Shown: positions 46,634-56,300 of the stretch, piece by piece | Layout: every line of letters begins with the position of its first letter | How positions within the stretch are numbered: the stretch's first letter is position 1 | Source of the DNA: Heliocidaris erythrogramma | Taxonomy: Eukaryota > Echinodermata > Echinoidea > Camarodonta > Echinometridae | Reading direction: 5' to 3' | NCBI GenBank assembly: GCA_025617745.1 | Contig: CM046869.1 | Coordinates: 10,559,168-10,623,167, forward strand | Length of the DNA: 64,000 nt | The notes under the pieces: generated by a model | Seen by the model: only the letters and a program-made list of their open reading frames with translations | Databases searched by the model: none | What the model was told of the DNA's origin: nothing | Translations under genes and position numbers: made by a program

Positions 46634-48500
46634 AGCTAATCATCATCACCATGTAGCTAATCATCTTCTTAACCGGAAGCAGTCATCTCCACTTCCATCC
46701 CTTGCTTGTAGAAAGTCTTTAGCGGATGCTTTCAATAAGTTCTTTGTTGACAAGGTGAATTCAATTCAACGCAGTCTCACTCCAGATGTTTCTGCACGAC
46801 CTCTCCTGACTGACGAAATATTGGAAGTCTTTGAACCAACTACAGGAGATGAAATCAAGTCGTTTATTTGTGCAGCTCCAGCAAAGTCATGTGAACTCGA
46901 CCCCTTGCCCCCAACTTTGATAAAAGAATGTGCTCCTACAGTTGCACCAGTGATTGCAGCAATCATCAATATGAGCCTTTCTTCTGGTGAGGTTCCCAAG
47001 GAATTGAAGTTAGCACATATCCATCCTCTACTAAAGAAACCATCTTTGGACTGTGAGTCTTTCCTTAGTTACCGGCCGGTCTCTAACCTACCGTATTTGT
47101 CTAAAGTGTTGGAACGTGTCGTTTTCTCTAGGTTGTCAGACTATCTCATCGCGAATGATCTCATCGACCCGAGACAGTCTGCTTATCGTCCGAATCACGG
47201 CGTAGAAACCCTCCTAGTGAACTTATCGAATGACATATTGTCGGAGATGGACATTGGGCGTGTCACAGCCGTGGTTTGTTTAGACCTATCATGCGCATTC
47301 GACACGGTTCATCATGGTATACTTTTGAAAATCCTGTCATCTTTCGGTCTTCGGGGAAAGGTCCTGAGCTGGTTTGAGTCCTACTTGACTGACCGTTATC
47401 AGCTGGTTTGCATTAATGGTGCCAAGTCGGATCCTGTTCTGCTAAGAAGTGGAGTTCCTCAAGGATCAGTCGGAGGACCCCTGTTATTCTCTATTTATCT
47501 CAGCGGACTTAGACATGTTCTCGATAAACATTCCGTTAAGTACCACTGTTATGCTGACGATGTGCAAGTTTATACGTCATTCGATCCTGGTAAAGAAAAC
47601 ACAACAGTGGCTATCAAAAGGCTAGAAGCCATGTATGGACGATGTAATTGCGTGGATGTGTTCTCACTCCCTTAAAGTAAATGATTCTAAATCTGAATTC
47701 ATGTTGCTTGGGTCTAGGGCTCATTTATCAAAATCTGATGTGTGTTCTATCAAAGTAGGTAGTTCTGCAATAAAAGTGTCTCGTAAGTGTAGAAATCTTG
47801 GTGTTACATTCGATTCTAATATGACCATGTCAAATCAAGTCTCTAGTATCTGTCAGTCTGTCCAATATCAGTTACGTAACTTAGGGTTTATCCGGAAATA
47901 CCTCTCGACATCAAGTACTGAAAAGATAGTCCATGCACTCATTTCTTCTCGCTTAGATTTCTGTAATGCCTTATTGTTTTACATTTCACAATCACAATTA
48001 GATCGTTTACAGAAGTTGCAAAACAATGCCGCCCGTATAGTCTCTTTGTCCCCTAAAAGAAAACATATAACCCCTGTTCTAATGTCTCTCCACTGGTTAC
48101 CTGTCGTACATCGTATTATGTTCAAATTGCTTTTACTTGTTTTTCACTCATTACATGGAACTGCCCCTCAATACAACTGTACTTTAATAAACCCATATAA
48201 TCCTTCCCGTAACCTTAGGTCCGCTAGCTCATCTTTACTTGCTATACCACAATCTCATAATTCTTGGGGGATCGCTCATTTCAAAATGCTGGACCATACC
48301 TATGGAACAAGCTTCCGCAAAACATACGTGATATTTCTTCCCTGGGCACTTTTAAAACGTTACTTAAGGCCTGGTTATTCAAACAAGCTTTTCGTTAATA
48401 CACCTGTCATCTTCTTTCTTTTCTTCTCCTTCTGCGCCATGAGCATCTCTCATGATGGATACCGGCGCAATACAAATGTTCATATTATTATTATTATTAT
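46634..48500 (+). mobile_element. L2 LINE inserted in the Penelope-like element
   Basis: A 5'-truncated L2-type ORF2. Frame 1 (46634-47660) has the reverse transcriptase with YRPVSNLPYLSKVLERVVFS, LDLSCAFDTVHHGIL, GVPQGSVGGPLLFSIYLS and YADDVQVY. A one-base frameshift near 47630 moves to frame 2, with WMCSHSLKVNDSKSEFML, LHWLPVVHRIMFKLLLLVFH and GTAPQYN. A second frameshift near 48270 leads to GPYLWNKLPQNIRDISSLGT ending FKQAF and a stop. The 3' UTR ends in (ATT)n. It is flanked by a 7-base duplication ATCGTGT (the AT is ambiguous with the tail). It is inactive, but most of the protein is readable. Confidence 0.92.
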
Positions 48501-48726
48501 CGTGTGACAGAGCATTTGAGGTCCATACGACTCAACGCCTGGATTACCTGTGGCTGCTCACTTTAACTCACACAACCATGACATCCAGAACGTTGAAGTG
48601 TGCATAGTACGCAGTTCTTTCAGCTCCGACCAGCTACGCAAGCAGGAAGAGGAACGTATGATTCGCCTTGGCTGCCTCCAACCAAGAGGAATTAATGTTT
48701 CTTTCCGCTCATTTCCCATCACGTAA
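48501..48726 (+). pseudogene. Penelope-like element, 3' part of GIY-YIG domain
   Basis: After the target duplication the frame continues TEHLRSIRLN. A one-base shift follows, then LPVAAHFNSHNHDIQNVEVC, IVRSSFSSDQLRKQEEERMI, RLGCLQPRGINVSFRSFPIT and a stop at 48724-48726. This is the standard end of Penelope endonuclease domains (PVAxHFN...H...RxxxE...LxPxGIN). Joined across the LINE, the domain is nearly complete. Confidence 0.85.
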
Positions 48727-48895
48727 TTTTCTTTCTTTCTTTTCTTATCTTTTTCTTTTTCTTGTCCCTTTCTCTTTTCTCTTTCCCTCTCTTTTCTTTC
48801 TTCTCTCTCTTTTTTTTCTTCTCTCTCTCTCTCTCTCTTAGCTCTTCTTCTTTCTCTTGATGTAGTGTTACGTCACTTCTGGCGCGTTCTTACTT
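48727..48895 (+). repeat. Pyrimidine-rich tract, Penelope-like 3' UTR
   Basis: CTTT/TCTC runs (48728-48840) follow the stop codon. The sequence then leads to the flanking repeat at 48896 and continues beyond the foldback at 53122. Confidence 0.6.
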
Positions 48896-48954
48896 CTTGT
48901 TTCTACGCGACCATTTTGCGCGTCTTTTACATCTTGTTTCTCGTATCCGGACAC

Positions 48955-49408
48955 CTACCCCCTGGACAACCACCCCCCGGATAACCACCCCTAGGATAAC
49001 CACCCTCTAGGACAACTACCCCCTAGGACAAATACCCCCTAGGGCAACCACCCTCTAGGACGACTACCCCCGGATAACTACCCCCGGATAACTACCCCAG
49101 ATAACTACCCCCTAGGACAACTACCCCCTAGGACAACTACCCCCCGGACAACTACCCCCTAGGACAACTACCCCCGGACAACTACCCCCAGGACAACTAC
49201 CCCCGGACATCTACCCCTGGACAACTACCCCCGGACAACTACCCCCCGGACAACTACCCCAGGACAACTACCCCCCGGACAACTACCCCCTGGACAACTA
49301 CCCCCCGGACAGCTACCCCCGGACAACTACCCCCTGGACAACTACCCCCCGACAACTACCCCCCGGAAAACCACCCCCTAGGACAACTACCCCTAGGACA
49401 ATGCCTAA
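48955..49408. repeat. Left outer arm minisatellite of the foldback
   Basis: About 30 tandem units of CCCC(C)(TA)GGACAACTA-type sequence, 13-16 bp each. Mirrored in complement at 52676-53115. Confidence 0.9.
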
Positions 49409-49717
49409 GGAAAGGGGAGAGGATAGATGGAGGGAAAGAGAAGAGGATAGATGGATGTTAAAACAAAGAAATACAAAAGGAAAGAGAAGATAGATGCCAG
49501 GAAAACATATCCTCTTCACTATCCTAATGTATTTCTTTGCTTTTCCTTCCATCTATCCTCTTCTCTTTCCTTCCATACATCCTCTTCTCATTCCTTATGT
49601 ATCTCTTTGTTTTTCCTTCCATCTATCCTCTCCCTTTCCTTATTTCTTTCTTTTGTTTTACCTTCCATCTATCCTATTCTATTTCCTCATGCATTTCTTT
49701 GTTTTTCCTTCCATCTA

Positions 49718-49898
49718 CAGTGGAAACTCAGTATCAAGAGGTCTGATATAACAATATTCCTGATATGACAAGGTAATAATATTCCGGACCATGCCCTTTA
49801 TATAATCTCTTGTTTTTAATCCTGATATAACGAGATTCCTCTTATAACGAGGCAATTTCGATGGTCCCAAGGACCTTTGTTATACTGAGTTTCCACTG
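49718..49898. mobile_element. pogo/Tigger-like MITE in left foldback arm
   Basis: The ends CAGTGGAAACTCAGTAT and a complementary ATACTGAGTTTCCACTG are flanked by TA. The interior has GATATAACGAGATTCC and TTATAACGAGGC words. The mirror copy at 52175-52354 shows that it inserted before the arms were duplicated, or was copied with them. Confidence 0.85.
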
Positions 49899-49922
49899 TA
49901 TCTCTAGCTTCTCTTTTCTTAT

Positions 49923-50096
49923 GTATTTCTAGGAAAACTACTACCTAGGACAACCACCCTTTAGGACAACTACCCCCCCCCCCGGACAACCACCCCCTGG
50001 ACAACCACCCCAGACAACTACCCCCTAGGACAACTACCCCCAGCACAACTACCCCCCGGACATCCACCCCACGGACAACCACCCCCTGGACAACTA
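49923..50096. repeat. Second minisatellite block of the foldback
   Basis: GGACAACTACCCC/GGACAACCACCCC units like the outer arm. It is interrupted at 50097 by the CCCTGATAG element. A short GGGGTAGTTGTCC remnant lies at about 51915-51985 with a G run. Confidence 0.8.
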
Positions 50097-50240
50097 CCCT
50101 GATAGCAGAAAGTGGTAAAAATTACGTGATATTTACGTCGTGGTTTTCGTCTTTTTTACGTCATGTAATTACGTCAATAAGACGACAACTTGCACCAACG
50201 CAAGACGTCAAGAGGACGTCTTATTTTGACGTCATCTGTA

Positions 50241-51289
50241 CACTGTAAAAACCGAAGTGCTGTATATAGCACTTTTTGAGGGCATGCATAGGGACTGCAC
50301 TCAGAATGCACACAGCGTGCTATTTCAGCACTTTCACGGGAGCTGGACCGGCTCCTTAGAGCCTTTTCACACTCACTTCGTTAGAGCGCTCTAACTAAGA
50401 ACGGTTCCTCTGGAGCGGTTCCCAGGTGAGTGTGAATGCTCAAGTGGTCCAGGAAGCGTACTTCTGGAGCGCTCCAGAAGACCACCTCGCGAGGTGGTCT
50501 TGAGGAACGGTTCCTCGTTAGAGCGCTCCAACGTGTCAGTGTGAAAGCAAAGCGATCCTAAAGCGTACTTCAACCGGAAGTGAGTGTGTGTGGCGCGGGA
50601 AATCAATGGGTGATTTGATACATTGAGCGAGCGATTTGATACCTTACTTTACGCTACGCAGGCAATCACCGGTATAGCAGACGACAGACCGACCGGGCAG
50701 CGGCACAGCGCATTATACGGTTTGAAATTCCGCGCGAAAAATTTGAGCCGCTGATCTGAGCTGCCATAGCAACAAGACCACTTTGACTCGTTGAGCGATT
50801 CGAGACATAAAAAATGCGGTGAGTGTGAAAGCAAACGAAGCGTTCTTCAAGAACCGTTCCTCTGGAGCGCTCTAACTTGGAGCGGTCCAGGAGTGAGTGT
50901 GAAAGGCCTCTTAAACTGCTAAACATTCATGAAAAAAATTATTTGGGCGAGCTTCGAACCAGGGTCGGCTGATCGAGAATTGCTTGCATTACCGCTAGAC
51001 TAACTTACATTGTACGATTTAGAGCAGATCATATTGTTACATAGTGAATTTACGACACCACATAGTTCATGTTATCTACTTGACTCCCATGACTAAACTG
51101 GAAGAAGCATTTGTTAGTCCATCGGTAACGTCAGCGCCTCTCAGTCAGCGGAACCTGGTTCGAGTCTCGCCACGGTCAATTTTTTTTTTTTTTTTGCTGG
51201 TAAATTAGCATACTACAAGTGCTATAAACAGCATTTCAGGTGCAGTCACTATACATGCCCCTAAAAGTAGCACTTTAGTTTTTACAGTG
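50241..51289. mobile_element. CACTGTAAAAAC TIR element, second copy
   Basis: The ends CACTGTAAAAACCGAAGTGC and GTTTTTACAGTG sit at the centre of the outer element, as in the 40-kb copy. It includes two tRNA-like sequences (about 50945-51008 minus, 51105-51172 plus) and is split by the Harbinger-like MITE. Confidence 0.75.
50359..50910. mobile_element. PIF/Harbinger-like MITE with TTA duplication
   Basis: The ends GAGCCTTTTCACACTCAC and GTGAGTGTGAAAGGCCTC are inverted repeats with two mismatches. TTA flanks both sides (50356-50358, 50911-50913). The 40-kb copy has the uninterrupted sequence with a single TTA (CTCCTTAAACTGC in complement), which proves the insertion and its 3-bp duplication. 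The interior is rich in GAGCGCTCTAAC and GAACGGTTCCTC words. It is non-coding. Confidence 0.9.
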
Positions 51290-51442
51290 TACAAGACGTA
51301 GAGATGACGTCAAAATAAGACGTCCTCTTGACGTCTTGCGTTGGTGCAAGTTGTCGTCTTATTGACGTAATTACATGACGTAAAAAAGACGAAAACCACG
51401 ACGTAAATATCACGTAATTTTTACCACTTTCTGCTATTAGGG

Positions 51443-52139
51443 ACAATCATGTTAAGATGGATTACGAATTCAACTGTACAATGCACCATCAAACACCAAG
51501 TATAAACACCCAAACTTTTAAAACAAAAATGTAATACCAGGGGAAATCTCCCCTCCCCCCCCCCCCAACCATGATCATGGGTATAGACACATTTAACTCA
51601 CGTGGTGAGGTGAATTTTATCATTATAATGCACCAAAATCCTATTTATAACCATATTTCCAAACGTTCTTACCGTGGGAGGTGGATACTCCCTCCTCCGG
51701 ATACTCATTATATCATTACTGATTGTTGATCACCCCCCCCCCCCCTCCACGTCATCCCCTGGCCGAAATCAGTTTAAATGCCATCGAGTACCTGGGAGTT
51801 GTAACTGTTTGGGGGGATAGTTGACCTACATGCCATGGGTGAGAGTATGTTGGTTGTTGTCCGATTAATAATTACCCTAAGTCGTTAATGTCCCGGTGGC
51901 AGTTACCTTAGGTGGTATTTGTCAAGAAGATGTCCTAAAGAGTGGATGCCCTAAGGGGTAGTTGTCCCGGGGGGGGGGGGGGGGGTTCGTTTTACACCGT
52001 AGCGTAGGCAATTTCGCGAAAAAAAATCATGCAAGTGCTCTGGTGAAAGAGTCTAAGTCGTCAGCGCACATCCTGTGAAACTTCGCTATGCAAGTTGTGC
52101 ACGATCATACAGCCAGCCTGGGAAGCTGAGAAAGGGGGA
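51443..52139. other. Foldback centre, unexplained sequence
   Basis: C runs at about 51555-51566 and 51733-51745 and a G run at about 51969-51985. No coding region or TIR was recognised. It may include non-foldback cargo or deletion scars. Confidence 0.35.
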
Positions 52140-52174
52140 AAATGAAATACATAAGAAAAGAGAAGCTAGAGATA

Positions 52175-52354
52175 CAGTGGAAACTCAGTATAACAAAGGT
52201 CCTTGGGACCATCGAAATTGCCACGTTATAAGAGGAATCTCGTTATATCAGGATTAAAAAACAAGAGATTATAAAGAGCATGGTCCCCAATATTATTACC
52301 TTGTCATATCAGGAATATTGTTATATCAGACCTCTTGATACTGAGTTTCCACTG
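52175..52354. mobile_element. pogo/Tigger-like MITE in right foldback arm
   Basis: Mirror copy of 49718-49898 with TA on both sides and a few substitutions (for example CACGTTATAAG for CTCGTTATAAG). Confidence 0.85.
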
Positions 52355-52675
52355 TAGATGGAAGGAAAAACAAAGAAATGCATGAGGAAAGAGAATAGGG
52401 TAGATGGAAGGTAAAACAAAAGAAAGAAATAAGGAAAGGGAGAGGATAGATGGAAGGAAAAACAAAGAAATACATAAGGTATGAGAAGAGGATGTATGGA
52501 AGGAAAGAGAAGAGGATAGATGGAAGGAAAAGCAAAGAAATACATTAGGATAGTGGAGAGGATATGTTTTCCTTGCATCTTTCTTCTTCTCTTTCCTTTT
52601 GTATTTCTTTGTTTTAACATCCATCTATCCTCTTCTCTTTCCTTCCATCTATCCTCTCCCCTTTCCTTATGCATT

Positions 52676-53115
52676 GTCCTGGGGGTAGTTGTCCTACGGG
52701 GTGGTTGTCCGGGGGGTAGTTGTCGGGGGTAGTTGTCCGGGGGGTAGCTGTCCGGGGGGTAGTTGTCCAGGGGGTAGTTGTCCGGGGGTAGTTGTCCTGG
52801 GGGTAGTTGTCCGGGGGGTAGTTGTCCGGGGGTAGCTGTCCGGGGGGTAGTTGTCCAGGGGGTAGTTGTCCGGGGGTAGTTGTCCTGGGGGTAGTTGTCC
52901 GGGGGGTAGTTGTCCGGGGGTAGTTGTCCGGGGGGTAGTTGTCCTAGGGGTAGTTGTCCTAGGGGGTACTTGTCCTAGGGGGTACTTGTCCTAGGGGGTA
53001 GTTGTCTGGGGGGTAGTTATCCGGGGGGTAGTTGTCCTAGGGGGTAGTTGTCCTAGAGGGTGGTTATCCTAGGGGTAGTCATCCGGGGGGTGGTTGTCCA
53101 GGGGGTAGGAGTCCT
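52676..53115. repeat. Right outer arm minisatellite of the foldback
   Basis: GGGGGTAGTTGTCC-type units in tandem, inverted relative to 48955-49408. An internal higher-order repeat (CAGGGGGTAGTTG, then CCGGGGGTAGTTGTCCTGG) occurs twice near 52760-52900. Confidence 0.9.
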
Positions 53116-53121
53116 AGAACC

Positions 53122-53330
53122 CTTGTTTCTACGCGACCATTTTGCGCGTCTTTTATTTGCCCTTATTTTTGCTTGACGCTTAATAAATTTGTCATTCCTT
53201 GGCAAGGGGCTATGCCCGAAATATCGGATAATTGACATCTCTACGGTTTTTTGATTTATATTTGTCTTTTCTATTTATAGTTTACCTAAACCGACGCAGA
53301 ACACTTTCTTTATGTATATATATATATATA
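53122..53330 (+). mobile_element. Penelope-like element 3' end
   Basis: It resumes after the foldback with the 34-base repeat. GGCAAGGGGCTATGCCCGAA and ATATCGG follow, a hairpin plus CGAAAT motif that resembles Penelope-like 3' ends, then TTTATTTATATTTG-like AT-rich DNA and an (AT)n tract at 53316-53332. Confidence 0.5.
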
Positions 53331-53331
53331 T

Positions 53332-53500
53332 AGGATGACTGAAATGCATTGATTGCCAATTACAGAAATTTTATTCTCCAAATTTTCGGGGGTCCTCCCC
53401 CTTCGTCAGGGAAAACGTGAAGTGATTTCGACTGATAACAAACAACAATAAAATAAAAGCAAACGCAGTCTAAGCGTATATTGCAAATGCATTATGCGCT
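53332..53500. repeat. 170-bp repeat unit A upstream of the recombinase gene
   Basis: It starts AGGATGACTGAAATGCATTG and contains GGGGGTCCTCCCCCTTCGTC. It recurs in direct orientation at 55617-55790 and inverted at 56069-56238. It follows an (AT)n tract, as does the 55617 copy. Confidence 0.9.
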
Positions 53501-53743
53501 ATTATAAGACAGGTTCAAGAATGTAGCCAATAGGAGATGCGTATTCGAGTCACGTGTTCATTGAATGATTTCGCGCAGCAAGCACTCGCGTATTGTGCAG
53601 CGCACAAAACGGCAGACGATCAATCCAGCTGAGCCCATACAATCAGTACAGTAAATACACGACCAGTCTGGCGATCGCTTGGCCGATTGCAATTTTGGTT
53701 TGTTTGGTATTGCGTAATTGCGACCCTGGAGCTGTGGAGAAAA

Positions 53744-55150
53744 ATGGCTGCCTGCAACGAGCCGAGGTTTCGATTGCTTACTGAGCAAGAATTAACCGAC
53801 TTGGTGGACGGAACTGATTCTAAAAGTACAAAGAGGACTCTAAAATTCGGATGTTCAAAATTGGACAGCTTTGCTCGATATACTGCTACAAACTTGGAGA
53901 ACATTTCTGTTGAAAGTTTGGACACTTTCTTGTCTACATTCTATCCAGCGATACGCAAAGAAGACGGCTCAAATTTTACCAAGCGGTCAATGCAAGCAAT
54001 TCGCTATGCAGTGCAACGACGCTTTGTCGACGAGCGTGATTTTGATATCTGCGATAAAGTGAAATTTCCCAAAAGCAACAAAGTCTTCCGAGCAGTGATG
54101 GTCAAGCTGAAAAAAGAAGGAAAAGGTACTGTGCAACATAAACCGATAATTTCACATCGTGATATGGAGATAATTCAAACATCAGACCAGATGGATTGTA
54201 GTACCCCAAAAGGCTTGCAAAACAAAGTTTTTGTTGACATAATGACCTTCTTTTGTAACAGAGGTCGTGAAAACCTCCGTTCAATGAAACCGTCAGACTT
54301 CTCAATCCAGACTGATGAAAATGGAATTCGTTTCATGACAAAAAAGGACGAGCTGACCAAAAACAATAGAGAAGACAAAGATGAATCCTCAAGTACTGGG
54401 GTCATGTATGAACTGCCTAACTCTGAAAAGTGTCCTGTCAAGTCATATTTGTTCTACATCTCAAAACTGAATTCTAACTGTCCGTTTCTTTGGCAACGGC
54501 CTAGGGAAACCACACCACAAGATGGAGAACCGTGGTATGCGAATGTGCCTATTGGGGTTAACGGCATTGCCAACAAAATGAAGAACATATCCACCAATGC
54601 AGGCTGCGCACAAACCTACACTAATCACTCCATCCGGGCAACATGCATTAACTCGCTGGACCGCGCAGGCTTTGAATCCCGTGACATAATGGCGGTGAGT
54701 GGACATCGCAGTGAATCATCTCTGAAACACTACAGCAGAACAAGTGGGGAGCGGAAACGTGAGATGTCGATGCAGTTAGCAGCGAACCTGTATCCATCAA
54801 ACTCAAAAGCAACCAGTTCCTCAAATTCTGAATGTTTCTCTCGATCTGATGTCAAGAACACACCTAACAGAAATCGACCAGTGCACACTCCTCTTAGACC
54901 TCAAAAGCAATCTGAAACTGTTATCACTCAGACTGAAAATGAAATAAGCACTGCTTGTACCAGCACGAGGGAAGACCAATCCACCATAGTTTCAAGTGGT
55001 TCTCCGCACAGCCAGCAAGTTCATGAATATCGCCGCTTTCAGCGTGTTTCAATTCAAACTCAGAACCAGGGGTCACCACAGCTGTGTGAAACTAGCAGTC
55101 GACCTCAGTTTCATTTCAGTAACTGTGAGGTACACATCTATAACAAATAG
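53744..55150 (+). CDS. Crypton-type tyrosine recombinase (DUF3504-like), intact
   Basis: A single intronless frame of 468 codons from the ATG at 53744, chosen for its strong context (AAAAATGG) and because upstream residues are unlike protein. An N-terminal SAM-like/core-binding region (residues about 10-120) is followed by the catalytic domain. The domain has the first arginine in FFCNRGRENLRSMK (about 170-180), HSIR (about 295-298), GH in MAVSGHRSESS (about 320) and the nucleophile tyrosine in LKHYSR (about 330). All R-H-x-x-R-H-Y positions are present, so it may be active. The C-terminal 110 residues are Ser/Thr/Gln-rich and probably disordered. It could be a Crypton transposase or a domesticated relative. 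It lies between copies of a 170-bp repeat. Confidence 0.88.
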   Translation: MAACNEPRFRLLTEQELTDLVDGTDSKSTKRTLKFGCSKLDSFARYTATNLENISVESLDTFLSTFYPAIRKEDGSNFTKRSMQAIRYAVQRRFVDERDFDICDKVKFPKSNKVFRAVMVKLKKEGKGTVQHKPIISHRDMEIIQTSDQMDCSTPKGLQNKVFVDIMTFFCNRGRENLRSMKPSDFSIQTDENGIRFMTKKDELTKNNREDKDESSSTGVMYELPNSEKCPVKSYLFYISKLNSNCPFLWQRPRETTPQDGEPWYANVPIGVNGIANKMKNISTNAGCAQTYTNHSIRATCINSLDRAGFESRDIMAVSGHRSESSLKHYSRTSGERKREMSMQLAANLYPSNSKATSSSNSECFSRSDVKNTPNRNRPVHTPLRPQKQSETVITQTENEISTACTSTREDQSTIVSSGSPHSQQVHEYRRFQRVSIQTQNQGSPQLCETSSRPQFHFSNCEVHIYNK

Positions 55151-55186
55151 ATATTGTGGCCTCGGCTATGTACAGAACTAGACACT

Positions 55187-55276
55187 GTAAATATGTTCCT
55201 TACAAGTTTGAGACTGAGACTTCAATGTAAATATGTTCCTTACAAGTTTGAGACTGAGACTTCAATGTAAATGTGT
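55187..55276 (+). repeat. 40-bp tandem duplication downstream of recombinase ORF
   Basis: The unit TGTAAATATGTTCCTTACAA plus AGTTTGAGACTGAGACTTCA occurs twice, with a third partial start. It lies in the 3' UTR region of the recombinase gene. Confidence 0.85.
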
Positions 55277-55393
55277 TCGACTTTGGACTGAAGTTGCTGT
55301 TTTGGGGCAAATTTTCATGGTGAGTAAAATATTTTATACCTATGACCTGTCTTATAAAACAAATAATGCACAGTGTGATGTTCGTGACGTTGA

Positions 55394-55481
55394 GACAGTG
55401 CGGCGCACTCTGAGATGGTGCGGCGCACTCGGCGCGTTGCGCCTCGGTGCGCCGCACCATCTCAGAGTGCGCCGCACTGTC
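55394..55481. repeat. Perfect 34-bp-arm GC-rich hairpin
   Basis: The left arm 55394-55427 (starts GACAGTGCGGCGCACTCTGA) is the exact complement of the right arm 55448-55481. The 20-base loop itself pairs GGCGC with GCGCC. The arm contains two copies of GTGCGGCGCACTC. GC content is far above the surroundings. It lies between the recombinase stop codon and the next 170-bp repeat. Confidence 0.95.
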
Positions 55482-55543
55482 CCAACACACTCACCACTGT
55501 GCATTATTTGTATAGTGTTGCTAGTGTTGCTAGTGTTCATCAA

Positions 55544-55572
55544 AGCCTATGCCAATACGTGGAACATTATGA

Positions 55573-55617
<45 letters not shown>

Positions 55618-56300
55618 GGATGACTGAAATGCATTGATTGCCAATTACAGAAATTTTATTCTCCAAATTTTCGGGGGTCCTCCCCCTTCGTCAGGGAAAA
55701 CATGAAGTGATTTCGACTGATAAACAATTATAAAATAAAAGCAAACGCAGTCTAAGCGTATATATTGCAAATGCATTACTAGTATGCGCTAGTGTTGCTG
55801 GCATAATGACGTAATAAACGTCACAATGAAAAAGACGTCATAATTAATATGAAGACGTTTAGACTGCGAAAGCTGCTGTACAGAGACAGAGACAAAGCAC
55901 TTGGCATAAAGAAGAATGGTCATACCATAACAAAATAATATAAATTAGAATCAAGTCTGAAAGCACTGTAAAGAAGGACGCAGAATCCAGAATCCGTTAA
56001 TCCTGTTGCCTCTGCGTCCTTCTTTACAGTGCTTTCAGACTTGATTCTAATTTATATTATTTATACACTAGCGCATAATGCATTTGCAATATACGCTTAG
56101 ACTGCGTTTGCTTTTATTTTATTATTGTTTGTTATCAGTCAAAATCACTTCATGTTTTCCCTGACGAAGGGGGAGGACCCCCGAAAATTTGGAGAATAAA
56201 ATTTCTGTAATTGGCAATCAATGCATTTCAGTCATCCTTTATTTTGATATCATCATAGCCTATGCCAATACGTGGAACATTATTAATTTATATATATATA
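55544..56300. mobile_element. Foldback unit flanked by about 40-bp direct repeats
   Basis: Repeat A (55617-55790) and its inverted copy (56069-56238) are arms of a 622-bp foldback. A second inverted pair inside it (55937-55984 and 56012-56061, word GTAAAGAAGGACGCAGA) forms another long hairpin. The whole is flanked by AGCCTATGCCAATACGTGGA plus ACATTAT(G/T)AATTTATATA on both sides (55544 and 56256). It is non-coding. Confidence 0.8.

Larger units (their letters stand above)
50097..51442. mobile_element. CCCTGATAG TIR element, second copy, opposite orientation
   Basis: It begins CCCTGATAGCAGAAAGTG and ends CACTTTCTGCTATTAGGG, with ACGTC-rich TIRs of about 140-160 bp. It is the inverted counterpart of 40307-41277 without the duplicated TIR. 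A clear target duplication was not found here because the site is minisatellite DNA. Confidence 0.8.
48930..53121. mobile_element. 4.2-kb giant foldback element, TU-like
   Basis: Two arms of almost 1 kb (about 48955-49940 and 52140-53115) are inverted copies. Each has an outer domain of 13-16-bp tandem repeats (unit like CCCCTAGGACAACTA), an inner purine/pyrimidine-rich domain and a pogo-like MITE. The centre holds a TIR element and about 700 bp of other sequence. A 34-base direct repeat flanks it (48896-48929 and 53122-53155; begins CTTGTTTCTACGCGACC). The design recalls sea urchin TU and Drosophila FB foldback elements, whose outer arm domains are short tandem repeats. No protein is encoded. 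It interrupts the 3' region of the Penelope-like element. Confidence 0.75.

Noticed and set aside
49313-52674. Ser/Phe/Leu-rich ORFs in both foldback arms
   Set aside because: They translate pyrimidine-rich tandem DNA and appear in both arms only because the arms are inverted copies.
55617-56238. Hammerhead-ribozyme-like core (CTGACGA ... GGGGG/CCCCC stem ... GAAA) in the 170-bp repeat
   Set aside because: An extra A separates CTGACGA from helix II, and no convincing helix I or cleavage-site pairing was found. It is also a common 3'-end motif of Penelope-like elements.
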